Assembly (NCBI GenBank): GCA_049840835.1
Contig: JASGJG010000012.1
Location: 186,001 to 250,000, forward strand
Direction of reading: 5' to 3'
Length of the DNA stretch: 64,000 bases
Source: JANLTX01 sp049840835
Lineage (GTDB): Bacteria; Armatimonadota; Armatimonadia; Armatimonadales; Armatimonadaceae
The notes beneath the pieces are model-generated. The model made no database searches. It worked only from the letters and a program-made list of their open reading frames with translations, and had not been told where the DNA came from. Shown in pieces: positions 7,156 to 14,703 of this stretch (position 1 is the first letter of the stretch; the number at the start of each line of letters is the position of its first letter). The translations under genes were made by a program, and so were the position numbers.

Positions 7156-10100
7156 ATGTTCGTCCATCGCTCAGAGTTACCTATAGCCAGGAAGATGCTC
7201 GCGCTGTTGCTTCTTGCTTTCTCTAGTTTGGGCCTGGCAACAGCAGCTCCCAATGGCCCCGCACAGGAGGCTCCTATAGTCATTAGCCAGAAGAGATGGA
7301 CCATTCTCAGTTCGGTAGTTAATCATTACACCGCAGCTTGTGTCGCGAACGGTCCTGGCGACGCCACCTGGCTGGGAACGCCCATAGGCATCAAGCGCGT
7401 CACTCCTCGCGGCAGCCGAATTTATACCCCTCTGGACGGCTTGCCTGCAGGGACGGTGCGGGCCATCACGCACCAGGATGGGCAGGTCTGGTGCGTTGTT
7501 GCGCCGGACTCTCTACCGGAACAGGGAGTGTATCTGTGCCGCTGGAATCGCGCTACGGATCGCTGGCAGGCTCAGCCTCTACTCAAGCTGAGCGGCCCAC
7601 TACCGCGCCTATTGCTTTCGGCCTCCGGCAAGGACATTTATCTGGCGACGGTAGGAACGGGAATGCGCCCCGCTGGCTCTCTCTACCGCTTCGTTGGCAA
7701 AACGGGGCAATGGCAGTCACTATCCTTGCCAAAGAACGGCCACAATGCGTCGATAGGAATCGCCTTTCTGCAATCCGCTTCCGAGAAGGGCATCGTCCTG
7801 GGAACGACCAGTGGGCTTTTCCGGTGGCAGCCGGATATAGGATGGATCATCCAAAAGGCAGGTATATGGATCTATGCAGGCGTGCGCGAAACGGATGGCT
7901 CCTGGTGGCTCGTCGCATCCTCGGGAAATACGATGACCGAATCCCTGGAACTTCTGCATCTCGATCCTCAGGGAGCCGTGATAAGCCGCTCTGCATTACC
8001 CACACCATCCTATGAGGGGATGCTGCCGAACCTTTCCCTGGTAGAAACCCGCGAGAATGCTGTTAGCGGCAGCTCTAACCTGTGGGTAGTCGGTCTCATA
8101 GCTTCCGAGCCTTTTTCCAGAAGTGGCTTTGGTGAGACGCAACCGCGCCCGTGGGTAGCACGATTCAACAACACTTCAAAAGAGGCCCAGGTCGTGCCTC
8201 TAGAGACGCCGGAAGATATTGCTCGTGTGCCTTTGGCCGTCGCCCTCTCGCTACTCCATCTAGGGACAAACCTGCCGCAAGCATGGACGCAACGCTTAGC
8301 TGCCTATGACAGCCCGCCTTCCGATACCCCCACTCCCCCTAGCTCCTATGTGCCATCGCCCTACCGTGGCGAAGCGGGAACGGAGGCAGATGGCTCGACC
8401 TGGGATCGTGTACAAAGCGCTCTGATCCGCACCGCGCCCTCAGGCAGCCGGGAGGAATTTCCCCTGCCACCCATCCGCCTACCCGTCCGAGGTGACCTCT
8501 CTGGGGTGGCCCTCACCTCACAAGGAGACTTACTTGCCCTGACTCGGGACAGCCTTCTTCAGCACAAATCCGGTACAGCGGCAGACGCCTGGCTTCCCGT
8601 CACGGTGCCGTATTCCAATCCCAGCACCTCCTGGTATCGCTACGGATATGCTTCGCGACTCCTGGCGACTGAGGAGAGCGCCTGGCTTGCCACGGACGCC
8701 TTCGCCCTGTACCTTCCCCTCACAGCAGGTTCCTCAGACACGAAACCAGCTCTGGTGACCAACGGAGGCAGCGTGCAGACACTGCTGGGAGTTCGCAAAG
8801 ACGGCTCCGCCTGGGTCGCCGCTGGCGAGACGATACAACTCATCGAGGCGGAGGGAGGCGCCCCTCTGCGGACATTCGCACCGGCAACACTGCCTCCGGG
8901 GTTCTCTTCGCAGCAGATAAGTCCGCTCCCCTCCATAGGGGGCGTTATGAGCAACGTGGTGTGGTATGCAGGCCAGGTCACACTAACCGCTAGCAGTACC
9001 AGTAGCGCCCTTGTCGGCTACGACTCTCAAAAAGAGCGCTGGACTCAGTCCCTACCTTGCTATCGGGTCATCGCTCTGAGGTCCGGGATCGACGGGGAGT
9101 CAGCCCCCTCGGAAGCCGCATGGGCGCTGATCGAGGACAACGATGATCCCCATACCCTTCGGGTTATGCAATGGAAACCCGAAACAGGCGCCTGGGAGCG
9201 TATCGGCTTGCCGCTTCCCGATAAAGCGCGCATCAATGACCTGCCGCTTCGCCTTGTGCGGGCACAGCCGGATTCCGTGTGGATCGTCGATCGGGATCAG
9301 CTCATCCTGTACCACTGGGATGGCTCCCTCCAAGAATGGAGTACCTATCCCGCTCCCGCAGGCTGCGGTCTCCTGGCGAGTAACTCGGTAGCGGAGGCGG
9401 GCGTCTACGCGGAGCATGCCCTTGATGGCGGCGGTCCGGCGATCTATGTCGCTGGCCTGACAGGGTTGTGGGAATTCACGATAGGGAGCCACACCTGGCG
9501 AGCTATCGACCTTCCGTCCGTCGGACAGTGGTGGATATTGCGGGTAGTAGATGGCGGACCGGGCGCCGCCTGGGCGATCCTATCCCACCCGGCCACCGGC
9601 ACCTGCGCCGGAGGCCGCTTCGACAAAAAGAGCAAGGCCTGGACCATCTACGGCTCCGCTGCTGGCTTCCCGACAACTGGAAGCGGGGATTATACTCTGG
9701 CTCCCGATTCTCTTCATCCCGGTCAAGCCTGCTGGCTGCTCGCCCATCAGCGCCTGTACCGCTATGATGCGGGACACTGGCGTGACCGTACGAGCGAGGT
9801 GACCAGGGGCAAGCCAGGCGTTGTTCCCGGCAAGATCGTGTCCACACCAACTGAGGACGCCTGGGTCGTGCTGGGAGCGGGCTCCGCCACCCCACCTTCG
9901 GCGTCTCCAACGCCTCTGGTGGCGCAGTGGCTCCGAAAGACGGATTCCTTCACGGTCCACTATTCAGCGCCCAGGCAACAGCAACGCATCTCCGGCACGG
10001 ACCTGCTCCCGGAGGCAAACGGGGATGCCCTGCTCGGCACGACTCGCGGCGTTTTCCGCTGGGAGGCGCAAAAGAAAGCATGGTCGCGTCTGGAGATTCC

Positions 10101-10194
10101 CGCGTTTCCGGAGATGCCGGTATACAGCATAATACGGACGCCGAAGGGTCTCTGGCTGCTGGGCCAGGATCGGTATGCCTGGCAACGCCCCTAG
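7156..10194 (+). CDS. Large secreted beta-propeller-like protein
   Basis: A 1012-residue protein with an N-terminal signal peptide (hydrophobic core MLALLLLAFSSLGLATAAP starting at an internal Met at residue 14, codon at 7195). The mature part is built of many strands of the form W-x-V/A-x...G rich in Trp and Gly-Ser-Trp turns, for example GSAWVAAGETIQLIEAE and SVWIVDRDQLILYHWDGS, like two-component-regulator propeller or WD40-like repeats. No histidine kinase or catalytic domain follows. A Pro/Ser-rich linker lies near residues 385-405 (SDTPTPPSSYVPSP), separating two propeller halves. The gene stands alone, with the dead oxygenase downstream. Function unknown; a surface or periplasmic binding role is likely. 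Confidence 0.65.
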   Translation: MFVHRSELPIARKMLALLLLAFSSLGLATAAPNGPAQEAPIVISQKRWTILSSVVNHYTAACVANGPGDATWLGTPIGIKRVTPRGSRIYTPLDGLPAGTVRAITHQDGQVWCVVAPDSLPEQGVYLCRWNRATDRWQAQPLLKLSGPLPRLLLSASGKDIYLATVGTGMRPAGSLYRFVGKTGQWQSLSLPKNGHNASIGIAFLQSASEKGIVLGTTSGLFRWQPDIGWIIQKAGIWIYAGVRETDGSWWLVASSGNTMTESLELLHLDPQGAVISRSALPTPSYEGMLPNLSLVETRENAVSGSSNLWVVGLIASEPFSRSGFGETQPRPWVARFNNTSKEAQVVPLETPEDIARVPLAVALSLLHLGTNLPQAWTQRLAAYDSPPSDTPTPPSSYVPSPYRGEAGTEADGSTWDRVQSALIRTAPSGSREEFPLPPIRLPVRGDLSGVALTSQGDLLALTRDSLLQHKSGTAADAWLPVTVPYSNPSTSWYRYGYASRLLATEESAWLATDAFALYLPLTAGSSDTKPALVTNGGSVQTLLGVRKDGSAWVAAGETIQLIEAEGGAPLRTFAPATLPPGFSSQQISPLPSIGGVMSNVVWYAGQVTLTASSTSSALVGYDSQKERWTQSLPCYRVIALRSGIDGESAPSEAAWALIEDNDDPHTLRVMQWKPETGAWERIGLPLPDKARINDLPLRLVRAQPDSVWIVDRDQLILYHWDGSLQEWSTYPAPAGCGLLASNSVAEAGVYAEHALDGGGPAIYVAGLTGLWEFTIGSHTWRAIDLPSVGQWWILRVVDGGPGAAWAILSHPATGTCAGGRFDKKSKAWTIYGSAAGFPTTGSGDYTLAPDSLHPGQACWLLAHQRLYRYDAGHWRDRTSEVTRGKPGVVPGKIVSTPTEDAWVVLGAGSATPPSASPTPLVAQWLRKTDSFTVHYSAPRQQQRISGTDLLPEANGDALLGTTRGVFRWEAQKKAWSRLEIPAFPEMPVYSIIRTPKGLWLLGQDRYAWQRP

Positions 10195-10623
10195 AGCCTC
10201 TCTTCGATATGCCTTTCGAGGCGCTACCATGTGCTCATAGGAAGCGATAGCATTACCACTTTCCTCCAGTCCTATTCGCTGGCGACTTAAGCGCCTAGGC
10301 GCCTCAGCGTTTCCTACGAACAAGGACGATAATTATGGTGATTCAGCCAGTGCCGAGTTTACCCTGGATCAAACTTGGCATCCCCATGCATAAGTCAGGC
10401 TCGCCACTTAGCTCAAGCTTCTATGTTCCTGATTGGAGTTGTACACATCTTCTTCTTTGTGAGAGCTACTAATCGTCCCAGGAGTTTTTGGGATGACCGT
10501 AGGGCCAGCCGAACTGGTTGGCGGAGAAGTTCATCGTGCCGAGAAAGTCTTCGATGCAGCTCCATCTGGCATATCCATCGCAATAGCCGATGTTCAGGCC
10601 GCCGTTATGGCGCGCCACCGGTC
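10195..10623. other. Gene-free stretch with a decayed coding trace
   Basis: About 430 bp between the propeller gene and the recognisable end of the oxygenase remnant. A 12-bp palindrome GCGCCTAGGCGC lies at about 10292-10303. The right half may contain the eroded N-terminal part of the oxygenase gene, but I could not recover a convincing frame. Nothing else is visible. Confidence 0.4.
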
Positions 10624-11004
10624 GCTGGAGGCTTGGAGATGAAGATTAATGAGGAATGGATCGCGGCGCCACCGATACTGAATACCTTTGTCTGCAACGT
10701 AGGCGATATGCTAGACAGTACGACGGGCGGACTCTATCTCTCCGTGCAACACCGAGTTCGCAATATCTCCAGCAAGAACCGTCTTGTCTTTCGCCTTCTG
10801 TTTCGACCGAACTTTAACGCAGAGGTTCGGCCTATCGAAATCGCCGACCCCCTGCGTGACAATCAGGCGGAGCGCTGGGAGCAGGCCAGCGTCCACACGT
10901 TCCAGGGCACTTATGGAGGTTATCTGGCTCAATTTCGAGCGGGGCGCAGAGATTTGTGGAGTTATTGGGATGCTGGCTTTGCAGACAGCAACTGGCGTAT
11001 CTGA
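10624..11004 (+). pseudogene. 2OG-Fe(II) oxygenase, isopenicillin N synthase-like, remnant
   Basis: The frame from about 10624 reads as the C-terminal part of an isopenicillin-N-synthase-like dioxygenase: GGLEMKINEEWIAAPP, then FVCNVGDML, the iron-ligand/2OG block HRVRNISSKNRLVF (normally HRV...R-S), FRPNFNAEV and HTFQGTYGGYL near the end. The N-terminal two thirds, including the usual HTD iron ligands, are missing or unrecognisable, so the enzyme is dead. The 3' end runs antisense into the creatininase-family gene (10962-11765). Confidence 0.65.
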
Positions 11005-11765
11005 GCAACGCCGACTTCTACCTTCAGGTCTAGAATATGCTTGCCGATCTCTGGAGTAGACTTCCGGGCATCGCCGGAAATCCCGTTAGTTCGGTTTTCA
11101 TCGGTTATCGCCGTGGGCAGTAGCTCCTTGCGAACGTTGCCTTCTCCTAAAAAGAGCAGTTCCGACGTGTCTTTGATGCCCGCATGGTTTCCTGGCGGCA
11201 GGTTGCTCTCTTTTAGCCAGGCGTTGGCATCGGTTCCGGCCTTTCGATACACGTCCGGCGCGTGGACGACCCGCACTCCCTGTGGCGCCCATTTCGCGTC
11301 GAGCTTTAGCGCTACACTCTCCAGCTCACGCTGCCCGCCACCATTGTCGCTGAGTAGCACCACGTTTTTGAAGCCGTTCGCAATCAACTGCTCCGCCAGT
11401 TCCTCAATCACGGTGGCATAGGCCGAGCCACTAAGGCCGATAGTGCCGGGCAGCTTAGAGTCGGCTCGGTCCACGGAGTACGGCAGCACCGGAGCCAGCA
11501 GGGCGTCACCGAGCTTTTCCGCAATCCTGCGCCCAACGTACTGTGCGGCAAGGGTATGCTTGGCGGTAACACCCTGCGGGCCACGCTGCTCCGTTCCCCC
11601 GCTGTAGAGCAGCACTGTGGTCTTCCCCTCGTCTTGAATCGCATGCCGGATTTCCGGCCAGGTCAGCCGCTCCAGTTCCACGGAGGGAGTGGATTTCTGT
11701 GCCGAAGCAGGCAGCATAAGCACAACAACAGAGGCGCACGCGAAAAAGAGCTTGTTCGTTTTCAT
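10962..11765 (-). CDS. Secreted creatininase-family protein
   Basis: A 267-residue protein starting MKTNKLFFACASVVVLMLPASAQ, a clear signal peptide; its ATG shares one base with the stop of the ankyrin gene (TAATG). The creatininase fold is indicated by LLYSGGTEQRGP (residues 53-63), AKHTLAAQYVGRRIA and VVLLSDNGGGQRE (near 136-147). Compared with classical creatininases (EQHG...D and NGHGGN), the His after EQ is Arg, the Asp is His70 and the NGHGGN His is Gly. The His70 replacement occurs in a subfamily I recall. The metal site is therefore altered and the substrate unknown. It is the last gene of the leftward operon. Confidence 0.72.
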   Translation of the reverse strand: MKTNKLFFACASVVVLMLPASAQKSTPSVELERLTWPEIRHAIQDEGKTTVLLYSGGTEQRGPQGVTAKHTLAAQYVGRRIAEKLGDALLAPVLPYSVDRADSKLPGTIGLSGSAYATVIEELAEQLIANGFKNVVLLSDNGGGQRELESVALKLDAKWAPQGVRVVHAPDVYRKAGTDANAWLKESNLPPGNHAGIKDTSELLFLGEGNVRKELLPTAITDENRTNGISGDARKSTPEIGKHILDLKVEVGVAQIRQLLSAKPASQ

Positions 11766-13330
11766 TATTTTGTCGATTCCGTTCGGTTGGGACGCTGGCG
11801 GATGATGCCAAGGATCTCTTCGTTGTCGATATTGGTAAGCGGGGGTGCGCCCAGAGAGCGCAGTAGGGCCACGGTTTCCGGGTGCTTTACCGGAACGCTG
11901 GACCGGAGTGAGGGGCCATTGGCCATGTCGGTGACCGACCAGCCCCGACTGCTGCGCGTGTCTAAGCGTGCGCCGTGGCTGAAAAGCAGCCGCACCAGCG
12001 CATTGTCGCCCCGGTAAGCCGCACCGCAGAGCGCCGTATAGCCCTGCAGGTCTACGTCGTTCGGATCCAGGCCCAGCTCCAGACAGTAGGAAACGACATC
12101 GAAAGCGGAATCTGCTCCCTGCACCGAGAAGTTGCCGTTCCACCCTAGGCCCGCCGCGACCATGAGGGCGTTATCATTGTCCAGCGTTGTGATTTTGGGA
12201 TTGGCTCCTCGGGAAATCAGGAGCTTCATGGCGGCCAGATCGTTGCCCTGCGCCGCACGCCAGAAGGGAGTGGCCCCTGCTGTCCCTATCCAGCACTCAT
12301 CGTGATGAGTCGGGCGGAACCAGAGCTTTCTGGTCAGCCTGGTATTCGGATTCGCGCCCTTATCCAGCAGGAGCCTCAGGAGCGCGACGTGGTCCGTCTG
12401 CTCCCGGTCCGTAATCGGGTTCGGCGCCCAGCCTACCGGCGCCCACTGGGTATCTATGGTGGCATAGAGCGGAGTCAGGCCGTCTACATTCGCCAGGTTT
12501 GGGTCGGCCTTCTTCTCGATCAGATAACGCGCTAGATCGAAGTGGCCGTTGCAGATGGCCGTAATCAGCGGCGAGGTCTTATCCCCAGCGCTGACGGCAT
12601 TGATGCTGGCTCCCCCCTTCAGCAGTGCCTCGGTCGCTTCCAGATGCCCGTGTCGTGCGGCCAGGGTCAGCGGGGTATTTCCCCCAAGAACAATTGCTGA
12701 GGCACGACGAGCAGACGCAGCCACAATGGCTGGGGAAGTAGAGCGCGCAGGCCGATCTCCGACTCCTCCCCCCCGAATTGGATTACCATCCTCATCGAAC
12801 CGGGATTGATTCAGCGAGGTCACGCGTGAGGGACGGTTCGGATCAGCCCCAGTGTTCAGGAGAGCCCGAATGGCATTAGCCCGGTTCTTCGCCGCCGCGA
12901 AGTGCAGCGCGTTCTGGCCATAGATGTCCTCCGTGGAACGCAGGTCCGCACCTACCTGCAGCAAGATACTAACCGCTCTGGTGTTTCCGCCGCCTGCCGC
13001 GCTCATGAGCGGAGTCAGGCCGTTCTCCGTGGCTGTGTTTGGATCAGCGCCATACCAGAGTAGAGCCTGTACTACCGGAGGCTGCGCGGAGGAGGCAGCC
13101 AGTATCAGCGGGGTCAGGCCACCGATACGAGAGCGCGGTTCCGGGTTCGCCCCGGCACGCAGCAGGCTCTCTACCAGCGCCGGGTCGTCGTGCTGTACCG
13201 CCCAATGCAATGCGGTGGTACCATCGCCCAGGGTGCTGTTCAGATCGGCTCTCTGGCGTATCAGCGCCCGCACCGTTGCGGTTTCACCGCGTCGGGCCGC
13301 TTCCGGAAGTCGGGGATCAGGCCGTGCCAT
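11765..13330 (-). CDS. Ankyrin-repeat protein
   Basis: A 521-residue protein made almost wholly of ankyrin repeats, about a dozen, recognisable from DGTTALHWAVQHDDPALVESLL (part), GLTPLMSAAGGGN, NTPLTLAARHGHLEATEALL and similar units with the TPL-A-A-G/H pattern. It begins MARPDPRLPEAARRG with no signal peptide, although the genes on either side encode exported proteins. A long loop near residues 170-205 interrupts the repeats. Start and stop codons interlock with both neighbours (TAATG on each side), so translation is coupled. It presumably binds a protein partner encoded in the same operon. Confidence 0.85.
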   Translation of the reverse strand: MARPDPRLPEAARRGETATVRALIRQRADLNSTLGDGTTALHWAVQHDDPALVESLLRAGANPEPRSRIGGLTPLILAASSAQPPVVQALLWYGADPNTATENGLTPLMSAAGGGNTRAVSILLQVGADLRSTEDIYGQNALHFAAAKNRANAIRALLNTGADPNRPSRVTSLNQSRFDEDGNPIRGGGVGDRPARSTSPAIVAASARRASAIVLGGNTPLTLAARHGHLEATEALLKGGASINAVSAGDKTSPLITAICNGHFDLARYLIEKKADPNLANVDGLTPLYATIDTQWAPVGWAPNPITDREQTDHVALLRLLLDKGANPNTRLTRKLWFRPTHHDECWIGTAGATPFWRAAQGNDLAAMKLLISRGANPKITTLDNDNALMVAAGLGWNGNFSVQGADSAFDVVSYCLELGLDPNDVDLQGYTALCGAAYRGDNALVRLLFSHGARLDTRSSRGWSVTDMANGPSLRSSVPVKHPETVALLRSLGAPPLTNIDNEEILGIIRQRPNRTESTK

Positions 13331-14703
13331 TAGAGGGTCACCTCCCCCGCACTGTCTCCCACGCGGGCAATAGGAACGTCTAACTTACGCAGCAGGCTCA
13401 GATGCACATTGGCCGTTGGTGTGCCATTGGCGCACACCACATGTCGATTCCCTGTGAGCTTGCCACCGGCTTTTCCAGCCAGAAACAGCGGGATATGCTT
13501 GTGCTCATGCACATGCGAATCACCCATTGGGCTGCCATAGAGCACCAGGGAGTTGTCCAGCAGGTTCCCCGCGCCATCCGTCGTGTTTTTCAGGCGGTCT
13601 ATGAAGTAGGCGACCTTGCTCACATGGTAGCGGTTGAGTCGGGCGAATTCTTCGATACGCTCCGGGTTCATACCATGGTGGGATAGTGCGTGGAACGGTG
13701 TCTTGACCCCGCTCTCCGGGTAGACCCGTGAGCTGACATCGCGCCCCAGTTTGAACGCGGAAACGCGGGTAGTGTCGGTCTGGAAGGCCAGTACCTGCAG
13801 GTCGAAGAGAATCTTCACATGCTCATCGAACGAGTCCGGCACGCCTACCGGAGCGTCTGGAAGTTGCCGCGCTTCGCCGCTCTTATTGAACGTCTCTATC
13901 TTTTGAATCCGGCGCTCCACCTCACGCACGCTGGCTAAGTAGTCGTCGATGCGCTGGCGGTCGGTGAGCGGCAGGTCTTTGCGCAGGTGCCCTACCTCTT
14001 CCAGAATGGCATCCAGCACGGAGCGGTCCGCCGCGCGGCGCGCCTGTCGCTCCGAAGCTGCCGCTCCATCCCCGAAGAGCTGCTCAAACACGACGCGCGG
14101 GTTGCGCTCCATGGGAAGGGGCGTGGTGGGCGAGGACCAACTGATGGTATTGGCGTACACGCAGCTATACCCGAACCCGCACGCCCCGGAGAGTGAACCG
14201 ACATCTTCGATGCAGAGCTGCAGAGAGGGTAGCGGAGTCTCCTTGCCGATGTACTGAGCATAGAGTTGGTCGATAGACGGCCCCAGATGGATATCCGAGC
14301 CTTCCGTCATCCTAGGATGCGCTGCAGTCAGGAAAACGGCGGAGGAGCGAGTATGATCGGCTCCCTCTTCGGCAGGCGCCAGCGCCATAGCGTTGCGCAG
14401 GTCCGTCCCGCTGATAATCGTCAGGTAGTCCTGAAACGCGGCCAGAGGCTCCAGAGTGGGCGTGATTTCAAAGTCTCGGCCCTCCTGTTTCGGAGACCAA
14501 AGATTGCGCGCTCGGCCTATCTTGGAGCTGCCTGCCGCACCATGCACCATCTCTATAGCGGCAAAGCGCGTTTTCGGTGCGGCAGCGGTCTTTGCCAGCG
14601 GAGTGGCCGCCGCTACCATAGCATCCAGGAGCGGCAGAGCGAGCGATACGCCGAGCCCGCGCAGCATGGTCCTGCGGGCGAGATGTTTCTTAGTTAGGTA
14701 CAT
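13330..14703 (-). CDS. DUF1552 protein with a Tat-like signal
   Basis: A 457-residue protein of the DUF1552 family. The N-terminus carries LARRTMLRGLGVSLALPLLDAM, which fits a twin-arginine-type signal. Family signatures include RFAAIEMVHGAAG, a DHTRSSAVFLTA block, GPSIDQLYAQYIG and a C-terminal LYGSPMGDSHVHEHKHIPLF. In Planctomycetes and relatives DUF1552 genes sit beside DUF1592-type cytochrome genes, as here (14690-17083, overlapping by 14 bases). No biochemical activity is established for the family to my knowledge; the His-rich HVHEHKH motif suggests metal binding. Confidence 0.85.
   Translation of the reverse strand: MYLTKKHLARRTMLRGLGVSLALPLLDAMVAAATPLAKTAAAPKTRFAAIEMVHGAAGSSKIGRARNLWSPKQEGRDFEITPTLEPLAAFQDYLTIISGTDLRNAMALAPAEEGADHTRSSAVFLTAAHPRMTEGSDIHLGPSIDQLYAQYIGKETPLPSLQLCIEDVGSLSGACGFGYSCVYANTISWSSPTTPLPMERNPRVVFEQLFGDGAAASERQARRAADRSVLDAILEEVGHLRKDLPLTDRQRIDDYLASVREVERRIQKIETFNKSGEARQLPDAPVGVPDSFDEHVKILFDLQVLAFQTDTTRVSAFKLGRDVSSRVYPESGVKTPFHALSHHGMNPERIEEFARLNRYHVSKVAYFIDRLKNTTDGAGNLLDNSLVLYGSPMGDSHVHEHKHIPLFLAGKAGGKLTGNRHVVCANGTPTANVHLSLLRKLDVPIARVGDSAGEVTL

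Noticed and set aside
10195..10623. Full-length oxygenase gene restored by one frameshift
   Set aside because: I could not find the HTD iron-ligand segment or the N-terminal motif in any frame upstream, so a single frameshift does not rescue it.
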